Shown here: positions 18,310 to 27,515 of the stretch, piece after piece
How positions within the stretch are numbered: position 1 is the first letter of the stretch
Layout of the letters: each line of letters starts with the position of its first letter
NCBI GenBank assembly: GCA_029261355.1
Contig: JAJDBM010000038.1
Span: 42,488-106,487 of the forward strand
Origin: Nitrospirales bacterium
Lineage (GTDB): Bacteria > Nitrospirota > Nitrospiria > Nitrospirales > UBA8639
DNA length: 64,000 bases
Reading direction: 5' to 3'
Made by a program: the position numbers and the translations under genes
Notes under the pieces: generated by a model
Seen by the model: only the letters and a program-made list of their open reading frames with translations
What the model was told of the DNA's origin: nothing
Databases searched by the model: none

Positions 18310-18970
18310 AGCAACAAAACCAACATCCTTTCTAAGCCGTATCCTTAGACACGATTATTCCTCATGAGTCTGTTGAAAAAATCCGCCAGCGGCGTTCTCT
18401 GCTTTTTATCGTAGGGGTGCCATAATATTCTCTGCAAAAAGTTCGCGTTGGGTCAGCTACGTGATACGGTGCCACGTATCTCAGTTTCACAAAAATCCGA
18501 GAGTCACAAACCGTGCGTACGCTCCGCGCCTGCATATGGCTATAGCCTTGCACTCCACAATTGTGAGAGTTGAGCATGTTCGAACAACGTGAACCAGAAT
18601 CTGCTAAATCTGGTGGCAACACTTTTTTGAACCGACCCGAGGCCGTTTCAGTTCAACGTGCTCCTGAGCTTGGTTACTATATGGAGACTATAATTATTTA
18701 ACATTCCCCTAATAGCTGAGAGCACCAGATGCGCTCCCGCGCCTCTGTCGCCGCGACCTCACCGACAGAGTAACGACATGTGTCCAAGCCGACAATGCAT
18801 AATAGAACATATTCTATAGAAAATATGGACACAGGGGCATCACACTTTCTCCCCTTAAAGACAGAATAGGAGTGTAAGTGGGGCAAGAGATCGTGTCAAC
18901 GAATCGGAACGCAGGGAACAAGCATACCGCTTGTGGGGAACATGGACCTGTGAGAAGGTGACAAGCGAGG
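18310..18970. other. Long intergenic region with repeat element
   Basis: There are 660 bp. The left half (18364-18643) is a degenerate Nitrospira-type repeat described separately. The right half contains a short minus-strand frame (18698-18886) without family resemblance and no ribosome binding site, so I do not call it a gene. Confidence 0.5.
18364..18643. repeat. Degenerate intergenic repeat element (Nitrospira-type)
   Basis: It starts GAGTCTGTTGAAAAAATCCG followed by CCAGCGGCGTTCT and ends with GGCAACACTTTTTTGAACC. The left boundary (TGTTGAAAAA) and right boundary (TTTTTTGAAC) suggest a mobile or palindromic intergenic element. An inner inverted repeat TACGTG/CACGTA occurs near 18461-18479. 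From memory the left end matches a very frequent intergenic repeat in Nitrospira genomes; the middle has diverged. Confidence 0.45.
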
Positions 18971-19312
18971 TCAGACTTCAGAATAACGTAAGCGGGTGCC
19001 CAGTTGAACAGAAAGGAGAATTTCCTGTGGACTCAAAGAATGGGGAAATAATGTTCCAGAAACTTGAGCGCGATTGATACTCGCTCCTCTAAGCTGACAG
19101 TCTGAGAGATCAAGCCCACGCAAGTCGGCTTGACGAAAATATGATCCGCTTAAATCGAGTCCTTGTGCCTCCAATCCACGAAGATCAACGTTTCTAAAAT
19201 CACAATTTGTCAGATCTACGGTCTCACCTAACAAACGTCGATCATTAAAGTCTTTGACCTTACCTTCGCGTAACAATTGATACATTGGATCATTTGATAT
19301 CCTCGGTGTCAT
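18971..19312 (-). CDS. Pentapeptide-repeat protein
   Basis: The protein has 113 residues. From about residue 32 to 90 the sequence follows the A(D/N)LXX pentapeptide rule (CDFRN VDLRG LEAQG LDLSG SYFRQ ADLRG LDLSD CQLRG ASINR AQVSG), predicting a short right-handed quadrilateral beta-helix of about two to three coils. Such proteins are often protein-interaction modules. The short length argues against a gyrase-protecting Qnr type. It stands alone between two long non-coding stretches. Confidence 0.75.
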   Translation of the reverse strand: MTPRISNDPMYQLLREGKVKDFNDRRLLGETVDLTNCDFRNVDLRGLEAQGLDLSGSYFRQADLRGLDLSDCQLRGASINRAQVSGTLFPHSLSPQEILLSVQLGTRLRYSEV

Positions 19313-19659
19313 GGCTTCTGTCTCCTCTACTGGGTGAAGTGAGATGATAATAGTCTTCTTTATCGGTTAATCAGACGAAGAAATAAAGGGACGAATGTAG
19401 CCATGTTGAGCAAAAAGCATTAGCACAACCAAAAAGTGAATCCTACAGAAAACTCGAATGTTCGAAGAAGCGTGGACTACACTGACTTCACTTTTACGCA
19501 TGACACCTGCAAATCAGTCCAAACACAACACTTAAGGTCTCTATTTCAATGACCGATACGTGTATGATTCTATAGTACAATAGCGACCACAGCCTACCCA
19601 TCACTGGTGGACAGAAGTAGCAGAGATCTGCCTCACCGAGTGCTCACTAGTGATGACAC
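19313..19659. other. Intergenic region, divergent promoters expected
   Basis: There are 347 bp between divergently transcribed genes. It must carry promoters for both, and TACAAT near 19574 is a candidate -10 toward the STAS gene. No gene or repeat is seen. Confidence 0.4.
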
Positions 19660-19998
19660 ATGCAATACTCCATTTACTCTGACATTTCTCGTACAATTTT
19701 AAAGTTCTGGGGCCGCTTTCATGTGAGGGAAAAAGAGCGTCAACAATTCTTTGAGGCCTTCCAACAAGCCCAATCAAAGAACAAGCAGGAAATTATTATT
19801 GACCTACGAGAAGTGACCTTTATCGACAGCTCTGCAATCGGCCTGTTGATGGTCGCGCATACCCGTTGTCAAACTACCGCTGTGGCTTTAAAACTGTGCA
19901 TTTCTGAAGGTAATGTGAAGCTCACCCTTGACTACCTAGATATTCCAACCCTTATTCCTGTTCTCACAGAGATAGGCTGCATGAGGTGGGTAAATTAG
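19660..19998 (+). CDS. STAS-domain protein (anti-sigma factor antagonist-like)
   Basis: The protein has 112 residues covering one STAS domain. The phosphorylatable-serine loop is intact: DLREVTFIDSSAIGLLM, with D-S-S-A-I-G at about residues 60-65. Such proteins bind anti-sigma factors or sit in stressosome and chemotaxis-like switches, with serine phosphorylation controlling binding. No anti-sigma kinase or sigma gene is adjacent, so partners must lie elsewhere. A dispersed repeat copy begins about 50 bp downstream. Confidence 0.8.
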   Translation: MQYSIYSDISRTILKFWGRFHVREKERQQFFEAFQQAQSKNKQEIIIDLREVTFIDSSAIGLLMVAHTRCQTTAVALKLCISEGNVKLTLDYLDIPTLIPVLTEIGCMRWVN

Positions 19999-20049
19999 AA
20001 GTAGAGAGAAGAGTATGACCGCCCTCAAACGCACTCCCCAAAAAATTAG

Positions 20050-20176
20050 GCATCTTTAAAAACCAAATTTTTTCAGTGAGGACACGCAACGCCACAATGT
20101 ATAAGCGCATACAGAAGGATCTGAGCACGAGGGTGAAGCGGCAATCAAGGGAAAGGACGGGTATGAGAGTATCCCT
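20050..20176 (+). repeat. Dispersed MITE-like repeat, copy B
   Basis: It has GCATCT-TTAAAAACCA at the left, CACGCAACGCCACAATGTA, GGATCTGAGCACGAGGGTGA and CGGCAATCAAGGGAAA in the middle, and GAGAGTATCCCTTTAG at the right, matching the order of blocks in copies A, C and D. It lies between the STAS gene and the 3' end of the response regulator gene. Confidence 0.6.
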
Positions 20177-20932
20177 TTAGGAATCAGGAACGGTTTTCTT
20201 CAACAGATCCTGTAACTTCTGGCGCAGTCCCCCTAGTTCTTTGGATCGAAAACTCCCTTTGGTTTTCTGGAGAACTTGAATCGTTTCGAAAATAGCTTCC
20301 CGTAATTGAAGATAATCTGAAACAATTGCCTGAGAATGAACCTCGGACTGAGATTGTAACGGGGTCTCTTCGGCCTTTACGTGTCCCACAACTTCCTGAA
20401 GCTGAGCTTGAAGAGCAGCTAGGTCTTGTGACCCGGTAACCGCCTCACTTGATTCTGTCGCACCTAAATTATCCAGGTTTTGAATCGCATGCTCAGCATT
20501 CTCTAATTGCTTCAATCGTTGCGGATTCAAGCTATTCATTGAACGAGCCATTTGCATTTGCTGCTTAAACTGAATACCTTTATGGACACATTCAAGTAGA
20601 TGCGGATATTCCACTGGTTTCACGATATATTCAAGGACGTTGAGACGGACTGAATCAACGGCAGAAGCAATAGAAGGATATCCGGTCACCACGATCACGG
20701 GAAGAAACTTTGAACGCGACTTTATTTCTTGAACCATTTCCATCACACGGTTCCCCGGCATCTTCAGGTCGGTAATAAGAAGGTCATAATTATTCCCATT
20801 TAATGCCAAGGCAAGCTCTTGAGCGTCCCCTACTGTGTGGCACTCAAACCCTTCAGCCTGCAGAAGCGTCTGAGTCGCCTTCGCAAATGTTTCTTCATCG
20901 TCTGCTAAAAGAACAGTGCCTTTGAGTTGCAT
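20177..20932 (-). CDS. Response regulator with C-terminal helical extension
   Basis: It has 251 residues from the ATG at 20932, which has AAGGAG upstream; an in-frame ATG at 20992 would overlap the kinase gene. Residues about 5-120 are a receiver domain: acidic pair in LLADDEE, phospho-acceptor in DLLITDLKMPG, VVTGYPS for the conserved Thr, and YIVKPVE for the Lys. Residues about 125-251 contain Gln-rich helical segments that look like coiled coil, with no DNA-binding domain. It follows the PAS kinase by 20 bp, so it is almost certainly its cognate output or phosphorelay partner. Confidence 0.85.
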   Translation of the reverse strand: MQLKGTVLLADDEETFAKATQTLLQAEGFECHTVGDAQELALALNGNNYDLLITDLKMPGNRVMEMVQEIKSRSKFLPVIVVTGYPSIASAVDSVRLNVLEYIVKPVEYPHLLECVHKGIQFKQQMQMARSMNSLNPQRLKQLENAEHAIQNLDNLGATESSEAVTGSQDLAALQAQLQEVVGHVKAEETPLQSQSEVHSQAIVSDYLQLREAIFETIQVLQKTKGSFRSKELGGLRQKLQDLLKKTVPDS

Positions 20933-20952
20933 AAATGTGTCTCCTTTTTTAC

Positions 20953-23772
20953 CTAGCGTACCGAGAGCCTCACCGTAAAGAGACTCCCACAAGACCCATT
21001 TGAAGTGAAATTTAACATACCACCCATCATCTCTATCAAGCTTCGAGAAACCGACAACCCCAAACCTAGACCATGTCCCTCTTCTGTGCCTTTGGTCGTA
21101 AAAAATGGGTCAAAGACGTATTTGGCTATATCAGGGGAAATTCCAGACCCCTGATCTGCGATAGAAATAGAGACGGCATCTTCCTGTGCCGTGATAGTGA
21201 CCTCTACCTGCCGTCCTGGGGTAGATGCATCCAACGCATTTTGAATCAAGTTACAAAGAACCTGGACGAGTTCAGACGATAAACATTCGACCAATATTGG
21301 ATGCGTGGGTAATGAGGACTGTAAATGCACCTGAGATTTCTGTGCCCCTACCTGCATGATATCCACTGCCGATTCTACAATAGAAACAATATTTTGTTGT
21401 ACCATTATTGACTGCTGAGGACGGTACAAGTCATACAGCTGTCGCACAATTCTCGCCATTCGGTTAACGCATTCATCTATTTTCCCCACATACTCAAAAT
21501 GCGGGTGCGTGGGATCAACCGCCTGTTTCACTAAGAGCATCGCTTGACTAATGGAAGCCAGAGGGTTGTTGATCTCATGCGCCACCCCAGCTGCCACCTG
21601 CGCGAGTGCGGCAAGTTTATCAACTTGCATACGTCGCTGTTCAAGCTCTTGAATTCGCATACTGCGTCGTTTAACTTCTTGTTCCAACTCATCATTCTGA
21701 TCTCGCAGTGCCCCCTGAACCATCCGTAACTGTTCCTCAGCCCGTTTGCGATTCGTAATATCGCGATTCGCTCCAATGGTCGCAATGACTGATCCATCCG
21801 CCCCATACAAGGGGACCACAACCGTCTCCACCACACCGTGAGATCCATCCTTCCGAATAATGTTAATTTCTCCTCGCCAGATCTTGTCTCTCAGAAGTAC
21901 GGCAAGTATCTCCGCTGTCAGAACCGCCGACTCTTCTGGACGATGCAAGATTGCGGGGCTCTTGCCAAGCACTTCACTCTTCTCATAGCCAAACGCCTTC
22001 TCCGCTCCAGGATTCCAATCAATGATCCGTCCATTGAGATCGGTCAGAATAACCCCATCGGAAATGGTTTCGAACACCAAGGCCTGCTGTTCAAGAGTTT
22101 GCTCAACTTTCTTGCGATGCGTAATGTCTTCGATCATCGCCATGATATATTCAACGGACCCAGTATCATCCCGAACGGCATTGACATACATGTCCGTATA
22201 TACGATTTCTCCATTCTTCTGAATAAATCGTTTCTCTATCGAATAGGATACAATTTTCCCTGAACGCAATTGTAAAAACTTTTCTTCGTCAGCAACAAGA
22301 TCGTCAGAATGGGTTAACTTGACCCAGGTCATCTCTGTCAATTCTTGGCGACTATACCCAAGAATTTCGCACAGACGCTCGTTCACCTCTACCCACTTTT
22401 GATCCACCGAAGTCATAGCCATCCCCACCAATCCAGATTCAAAATATCTTTCGAACCGATCTTCACTTTTTAGGAGTGCTTTTTCGGTTTCCTGACGGCT
22501 AGCTTCCACTTGTGAGTTATGAATCGTGAGTGCGACTAACTCCGTCACCTCGGCCAGTGTATTCCTCTCGAATTCTGTCCAATCGTGCGGTTCCGATGCA
22601 TCCATACATAACAAGCCTTGAAGCTCTCCTAAATGGACCAACGGAATAACGCAGATGGCTCTTGTTTGAACAGACAACATCAAATCCTTCACAGGTTCGA
22701 CTATCGGATTTTTTGTGATATCAGAAATAAGCACTGCCTGGTGAATACGCAGCTTTGCTAAATAGTCCGGAGATCCATTCAGAGCGACCTTGACACCTTT
22801 GAGAGCAGACATTCCGTTGGGTTCAATCGCATATAGAACTTCCATATCTCCATTTGAGGTGATGGTCGAATAGGAAATCCGATATGCAGGAAAGATCACG
22901 CTGAGATCAGTGAGGGTCTGATTGATGATCGCCTCGGTGGTCATGCCAGCATTAATATGTGACAAAATACCATTCATTAGTTGTAACCGCCGCTGCTTAT
23001 CTGCAAGCTCCTTTTCTCTATTTTTTCTTTCTGAAATATTTTGTACCATTCCACGACGTTCAACTACCCGTCCATCTTGATCATAAATCAGCCGCACGGT
23101 GACACTCACCCAAATAATAGTCCCATCTTTTCTAGCCATTTGGAGTTCTTCTCCAACCAACTCCACTCCCTTTGACTCCTGTTGTTTTAGACGCATCTTC
23201 TTTTCTAGACCATGCACAGTTGGGGCATAGAGGTCCAAAACCGATTTCCCAATAAGTTCCTCTTTCGAATAGCCGAGAAGTGTGACCGCAGATGTATTCA
23301 CCATATGCAGCACACCACCCGGTTCTGCAGAAAGATAGGCCAAGGGAGCTGACTCAAATAGGTCGCGGTATCGAGCCTCACTTACCAGTACTTCATCTTG
23401 AGCCTGTTTTCGATCTGTGACATCTCGAGCGACGACGATAACACCCTCAATGACTGAAGCCTCGGTTTGCAGAGGGAAATAGGAGACTGACAAATATCGC
23501 TTTCCAAGATTGGGAAACATAAACCAAGACTCATACCTCTCTTCGTTTCCTCCTACGCATCGGTCCAATCTTGGCCTTTGAATTTTGTCAAATACGTCTT
23601 TTCCAAAGAGGTCTTGCGCCAGCAAGCCCACGATCTCATCTTGATTGATTCCAAACGCTTTTGCATAGGCAGGATTGACCCGTTGATAACGATAATCGAG
23701 ATCTACCACCGAAATAAAATCCGGTGAACTATCAAACACACGTCTGGTCAACAGGAGATCTGATGTCACCAT
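20953..23772 (-). CDS. Multi-PAS/GAF sensor histidine kinase
   Basis: The protein has 939 residues and no transmembrane helix, so it is cytosolic. Domains in order: PAS about 7-120, PAS about 130-250, GAF about 265-415, PAS about 430-555, PAS about 560-680, a coiled-coil linker, then HisKA with the phospho-accepting His in VAHEINNPL (H732), and HATPase_c with the N box (LIQNALDAS), G1 (ADQGSGIS), F box (DPFFTTK) and G2 (GLGLGLS). All catalytic boxes are intact. It is co-transcribed with the following response regulator. Ligands of the PAS and GAF domains cannot be read from sequence. Confidence 0.9.
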   Translation of the reverse strand: MVTSDLLLTRRVFDSSPDFISVVDLDYRYQRVNPAYAKAFGINQDEIVGLLAQDLFGKDVFDKIQRPRLDRCVGGNEERYESWFMFPNLGKRYLSVSYFPLQTEASVIEGVIVVARDVTDRKQAQDEVLVSEARYRDLFESAPLAYLSAEPGGVLHMVNTSAVTLLGYSKEELIGKSVLDLYAPTVHGLEKKMRLKQQESKGVELVGEELQMARKDGTIIWVSVTVRLIYDQDGRVVERRGMVQNISERKNREKELADKQRRLQLMNGILSHINAGMTTEAIINQTLTDLSVIFPAYRISYSTITSNGDMEVLYAIEPNGMSALKGVKVALNGSPDYLAKLRIHQAVLISDITKNPIVEPVKDLMLSVQTRAICVIPLVHLGELQGLLCMDASEPHDWTEFERNTLAEVTELVALTIHNSQVEASRQETEKALLKSEDRFERYFESGLVGMAMTSVDQKWVEVNERLCEILGYSRQELTEMTWVKLTHSDDLVADEEKFLQLRSGKIVSYSIEKRFIQKNGEIVYTDMYVNAVRDDTGSVEYIMAMIEDITHRKKVEQTLEQQALVFETISDGVILTDLNGRIIDWNPGAEKAFGYEKSEVLGKSPAILHRPEESAVLTAEILAVLLRDKIWRGEINIIRKDGSHGVVETVVVPLYGADGSVIATIGANRDITNRKRAEEQLRMVQGALRDQNDELEQEVKRRSMRIQELEQRRMQVDKLAALAQVAAGVAHEINNPLASISQAMLLVKQAVDPTHPHFEYVGKIDECVNRMARIVRQLYDLYRPQQSIMVQQNIVSIVESAVDIMQVGAQKSQVHLQSSLPTHPILVECLSSELVQVLCNLIQNALDASTPGRQVEVTITAQEDAVSISIADQGSGISPDIAKYVFDPFFTTKGTEEGHGLGLGLSVSRSLIEMMGGMLNFTSNGSCGSLFTVRLSVR

Positions 23773-24090
23773 TATTGTCGACTCCCCGCTCTAACCAAGC
23801 GAGCAATCAACAGCATAATGTGGTCATGATCTTCCCCTACGCTGGAAGGTATAAGGAAAAGATTGAAACGGAAATGGGGTAGGTTATTGCTTGAAATAGA
23901 TTCCACTATTATTCATAGAGGTTCTTACTCGACGCAATGAAACGGTTCATTATGGCTTTCATTCTTACGAAAGTCTAGCCTACGCACTCCCTACAAAATT
24001 GTGGAATACCAAGACGTCAGAACCTATCGGTGTTGTGGGCTCTATATCGCGCTTACTGTCGGCAGGATGCAAATGATAGGAACGGCAATG
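23773..24090. other. Intergenic region, nothing recognised
   Basis: There are 318 bp between two minus-strand genes, so it should hold the kinase promoter. No gene, repeat or strong hairpin is seen. Confidence 0.4.
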
Positions 24091-24522
24091 CTACATGGAC
24101 TGAAGAGTCTGTCGTAATTCATGCAACCGATTGCCAAAAAGATCTAAATGCGAAACTCGACGAACGGATTCATTTTTATAACTCCACAGACGATGAAAGA
24201 TTGTCTTCATCTCTTTTTTTATGGTCACAGCCTTATCATAGGCCGGGGTGTTGACCTGTGCGTCAGTGGCTTCACACAACGAATGACGTAAGGCATGAAA
24301 CTGATCATGAAGCCTCGTCAGCCCTGGTGATTCTCCAGATTCAGTTTTTGCTTGCTGAAGACTGGCCTCCATCATCCCAATTAACGTTAGCCCGGTATCA
24401 ATGCCCGTTTCACCTTTAGCTTGACTGAGGAACTCATCGGCTTGGGAATGCATCATATGATTGCATCCCGAGATGAGGAGAATAACTCCTAATAGCACTC
24501 CAAATTGTATCACACGATTCAT
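24091..24522 (-). CDS. Small lipoprotein, unknown function
   Basis: It has 143 residues from the ATG at 24522 (GAGG six bases upstream; a GTG four codons earlier is the alternative). It has an N-terminal signal with lipobox L-I-S-G-C, so it should be lipid-anchored, probably to the outer membrane or inner-membrane outer face. The remainder is helical and charged, with four-helix-bundle character. I do not recognise a family. It lies 17 bp downstream of the CbbQ/NorQ-like ATPase gene and is probably co-transcribed with it. Confidence 0.65.
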   Translation of the reverse strand: MNRVIQFGVLLGVILLISGCNHMMHSQADEFLSQAKGETGIDTGLTLIGMMEASLQQAKTESGESPGLTRLHDQFHALRHSLCEATDAQVNTPAYDKAVTIKKEMKTIFHRLWSYKNESVRRVSHLDLFGNRLHELRQTLQSM

Positions 24523-24539
24523 CAACGTCCTCACTACTG

Positions 24540-25352
24540 TTAGAAAATGGCTTTGACGAGTTCTTGAATACTTCGCTGCATATCCTGGTCATCGGTGATT
24601 GGTCGAGTGACTGCCGCCTCACAAGCTCGCTCAGGAGCGACGCCCTGTCGAATTAAGGCACCAGCATAAATTAAGAGTCGTGTGCTAACTCCCTCTTCCA
24701 AACCATGACTTCGCAAATTTCTAACTTTTTCGCCAAGCTTGACGAGGCTCATTGCGATATCCTTACTCACTTTCGCCTCATGCTGAACAATCCGTACTTC
24801 GATCTCTTTAGGTGGATGAGAAAATTCAATCCCCACAAACCGCTGCTTGGTACTTTGCTTTAACTCCTTTAAGACACTTTGATACCCAGGGTTGTATGAG
24901 ATAACCAACATAAAGTCATCCACCGCTTCAAGCACTTGGCCTTTCTTTTCAAGTGGAAGAAACCTGCGATCATCGCTAAGAGGATGAATAATGACCGTGG
25001 TATCTTTTCGTGCCTCAACGATTTCATCCAAGTACACGATGGCTCCATGCTTTACGCCTAAGGTTAAAGGGCCATCGACCCAAACCGTTTCTTCACCTTT
25101 GAGCAAATAGCGACCGACAAGATCCGAGGCGGTTAAATCTTCATGACAGGCCACCGTGATCAACGGGCGACCCAACTCATAGGCCATATGCTGCACAAAA
25201 CGTGTTTTGCCACAGCCTGTTGGGCCTTTCAGCATGACTGGTATTTTACTCTCGGCGGCAATTTTTAACAGGCCTTTTTCACCACTTACCTCCTCATAGA
25301 ACGGCTCTTGCGTAACTCGATACTGCTCAATTCCTTGTTCTTGACCCTTCAT
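24540..25352 (-). CDS. CbbQ/NirQ/NorQ-type MoxR AAA+ ATPase
   Basis: The protein has 270 residues, the usual family size. Walker A is GPTGCGKTR, Walker B with flanks is [10 protein letters not shown], and sensor 1 is in [11 protein letters not shown]. The C-terminal CbbQ domain ends in [10 protein letters not shown]. These hexameric ATPases work with a von Willebrand-domain partner (CbbO or NorD) to remodel rubisco, nitric oxide reductase or similar metalloenzymes. No VWA-domain gene is adjacent, which is unusual. The only neighbour on the strand is a small lipoprotein, so the client enzyme is unknown. Confidence 0.85.
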   Translation of the reverse strand: MKGQEQGIEQYRVTQEPFYEEVSGEKGLLKIAAESKIPVMLKGPTGCGKTRFVQHMAYELGRPLITVACHEDLTASDLVGRYLLKGEETVWVDGPLTLGVKHGAIVYLDEIVEARKDTTVIIHPLSDDRRFLPLEKKGQVLEAVDDFMLVISYNPGYQSVLKELKQSTKQRFVGIEFSHPPKEIEVRIVQHEAKVSKDIAMSLVKLGEKVRNLRSHGLEEGVSTRLLIYAGALIRQGVAPERACEAAVTRPITDDQDMQRSIQELVKAIF

Positions 25353-25687
25353 ATCATCTTCATCCCATCATTAAATACATAATGTCGAACTCAGCCACCG
25401 TATTATACTGAGGGTATCAGAACGAGAACAAGCATCGGGAACGGTGCCCAGAGGCCATTCACCGTGACACAAGACATTTCCCTACTCTAGGCATTTACGC
25501 GGTCGGCCACACAGAAAGTCGCTTGTCTCATTTAAAGACACCATGTTACGATTCATAAACTATACGACACAATTGATCGAACCTAACGTTCGCTTCCTTT
25601 TATAGTGCTTGACTCTGTGTAAGCATCTTACTCAACGATGATATATCCCCTCACACGCAGACTGAACATGCTGAGGGAATCCATCGC
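25353..25687. other. Intergenic region between divergent genes
   Basis: There are 335 bp that must contain two opposing promoters. No gene, repeat or riboswitch fold was recognised. Confidence 0.4.
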
Positions 25688-27169
25688 TTGAAGTCTACTC
25701 AAACTCTAACCCAGGACCCTATGATACCAACGGGAGCAGTTTCTCCAGATTTCCCAATCTCCAGTACAGCTGTTGCTGGCCATGAGACGGACCGTTACAA
25801 AACTGTCCGACATGCCTTGCGCAACGATGGACTCTTTCAAGAACATGAGCCGAACGCCTGGAGAGTCGCTCGACGCCCCTTTCAACTCACTTCAACTGAA
25901 GTGACGTACTTTGAGCAACTCGGCCAGCATTTATTGGCCTTTACCAGATCGCTAAATCGCCTCTATCAGGAAAGTGTCAAGGGTCAGCAACCATCTTGGA
26001 TTCATCAATATTTGGACCAGGGCAAGCCAGACGCATTGTTGTCTTTCGGCCAAATGAATCGCTTCAAGAACGTGCTGCCCGATGTGATACGCCCAGATAT
26101 TATTCCCACCAGTGATGGCATGATCATGACAGAGTTGGATGCTGTTCCCGGCGGCATGGGACTCACGGGAAGCCTCGCGCAGACTTACAGTCGTCTCGGT
26201 GAGGATATTGTTGGAGGGCCTGATGGCCTACCAAAAGGCTTTGCATCCATGCTGCTTCAACGTGCCAAAGGCAGCAATCCAGTGGTCGCTATCGTCGTCT
26301 CAGATGAATCAGAATCCTATCGTACTGAAATGCAATGGTTGGCGAATCAACTAAATAGGCAGGGGCTTGCCACTGCCTGTGTGAGCCCACGGGACCTTCG
26401 ATTTACAGAGGACGGCCTGTTTCTTTCTGAGCACTTTGGTGAGCGCTCAGTTTCAGTGGTTTACCGATTTTTTGAGTTATTTGATTTGCTCAATGTACCG
26501 AAGTCCGAATTGATGATGTATGCCGCCAAGAAAGGCCTTACGGTCGTCACGCCACCTTATAAGCCGTGGCTTGAAGAGAAACTGGCTTTTGCCCTCCTGC
26601 ACCATCCAATGCTAGAACACTATTGGACCACACAATTGCCAACTGAAACATTTCAGGTATTAAAAAGACTAATGCCTCATACTTGGATTCTTGATCCTCA
26701 GCCAATTCCACCAATGGGGGTCATTCCAGGTCTGACGCTTGGGAATCAACCCATTTCGGATTGGCGTATGTTAGGAACGGCCACTCAAAAGGAAAGACAA
26801 TACGTTGTAAAACCCTCAGGCTTTTCTGAACTCGCCTGGGGAAGTCGAGGTGTCTCAATTGGTCATGATCTTTCGCAGACTGAATGGGCTGGCGCATTGG
26901 AGACTGGCCTAGATTCGTTCTCCTCTACGCCATATATCCTTCAAGAATTTCATAAAGGTCGATTGCATACCGTAGACTACTATAATGAGGACAAAAAAGA
27001 ATGGACGACGATGGAAGGACGGACACGTCTATCCCCATACTACTTTGTCGATGGTGATGAAGCCAAACTCGCAGGCATACTCGCAACGGTCTGTCCTAAA
27101 GATAAAAAAATCATTCATGGAATGAGGGATGCCGTCATGATGCCCTGCGGAATACCGGATAAGCCATAA
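25688..27169 (+). CDS. ATP-grasp-like protein (circularly permuted type), unknown substrate
   Basis: It has 493 residues if translation begins at TTG 25688 (GAGGGA upstream); ATG 25721 is the alternative. Blocks such as MTELDAVPGGMGLTG, RFFELFDL, TVVTPPYKPWLEEK and QYVVKPSGFSELAWGSRGV resemble the ATP- and metal-binding strands of the circularly permuted ATP-grasp and glutathionylspermidine-synthase-like group, which form amide bonds with ATP. No signal peptide. It opens a run with glutaredoxin, a KamA-type aminomutase and dCTP deaminase genes. A ligase acting on an amino acid or peptide is a fair guess; the family call is moderate and the substrate unknown. Confidence 0.5.
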   Translation: MKSTQTLTQDPMIPTGAVSPDFPISSTAVAGHETDRYKTVRHALRNDGLFQEHEPNAWRVARRPFQLTSTEVTYFEQLGQHLLAFTRSLNRLYQESVKGQQPSWIHQYLDQGKPDALLSFGQMNRFKNVLPDVIRPDIIPTSDGMIMTELDAVPGGMGLTGSLAQTYSRLGEDIVGGPDGLPKGFASMLLQRAKGSNPVVAIVVSDESESYRTEMQWLANQLNRQGLATACVSPRDLRFTEDGLFLSEHFGERSVSVVYRFFELFDLLNVPKSELMMYAAKKGLTVVTPPYKPWLEEKLAFALLHHPMLEHYWTTQLPTETFQVLKRLMPHTWILDPQPIPPMGVIPGLTLGNQPISDWRMLGTATQKERQYVVKPSGFSELAWGSRGVSIGHDLSQTEWAGALETGLDSFSSTPYILQEFHKGRLHTVDYYNEDKKEWTTMEGRTRLSPYYFVDGDEAKLAGILATVCPKDKKIIHGMRDAVMMPCGIPDKP

Positions 27170-27209
27170 GAACAATGATACGATTCACATTGAAAACGGT
27201 AGAGAAACA

Positions 27210-27458
27210 ATGACCCTATATCACGTTTCCTGGTGCCCAGAATGTCTAGTAGTGAAAGAAAAACTTGAAGATCTCTCAATACCCTATGAGAGTGTAATTG
27301 TTCCAGATTTTCAGCCTTCTCGCACTCAGGTGCATGACGTGTCGGGGCAATATTACGTCCCTGTTTTGGTTGATAACGACACGGTGTTGACCGAAACACA
27401 TGAGATCTTATCGTATCTTGGTGACCATGCTTCTGGTCAACCCTCTGAAGAGAGTTGA
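27210..27458 (+). CDS. Glutaredoxin-like protein
   Basis: It has 82 residues, one thioredoxin-fold domain. The active site is C-P-E-C at about residues 9-12 following LYHVSW, the cis-Pro region is YYVPVLV, and the C-terminal helix follows TETHEILSYL. The last feature matches the GST N-terminal/glutaredoxin group that binds glutathione. Likely cytosolic thiol-disulfide or Fe-S transfer role. It lies between the ATP-grasp-like gene (40 bp) and the KamA-like gene (57 bp), all same strand. Confidence 0.8.
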   Translation: MTLYHVSWCPECLVVKEKLEDLSIPYESVIVPDFQPSRTQVHDVSGQYYVPVLVDNDTVLTETHEILSYLGDHASGQPSEES

Positions 27459-27515
27459 ACAGAGCGAATCTCATGATGACGTATCGGCAATTCAGGATAG
27501 AGTAAGGAACTCAAT

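Noticed and set aside
18698..18886. A 62-codon minus-strand frame beside the intergenic repeat
   Set aside because: No ribosome binding site, no domain, and sits in repeat-like DNA.
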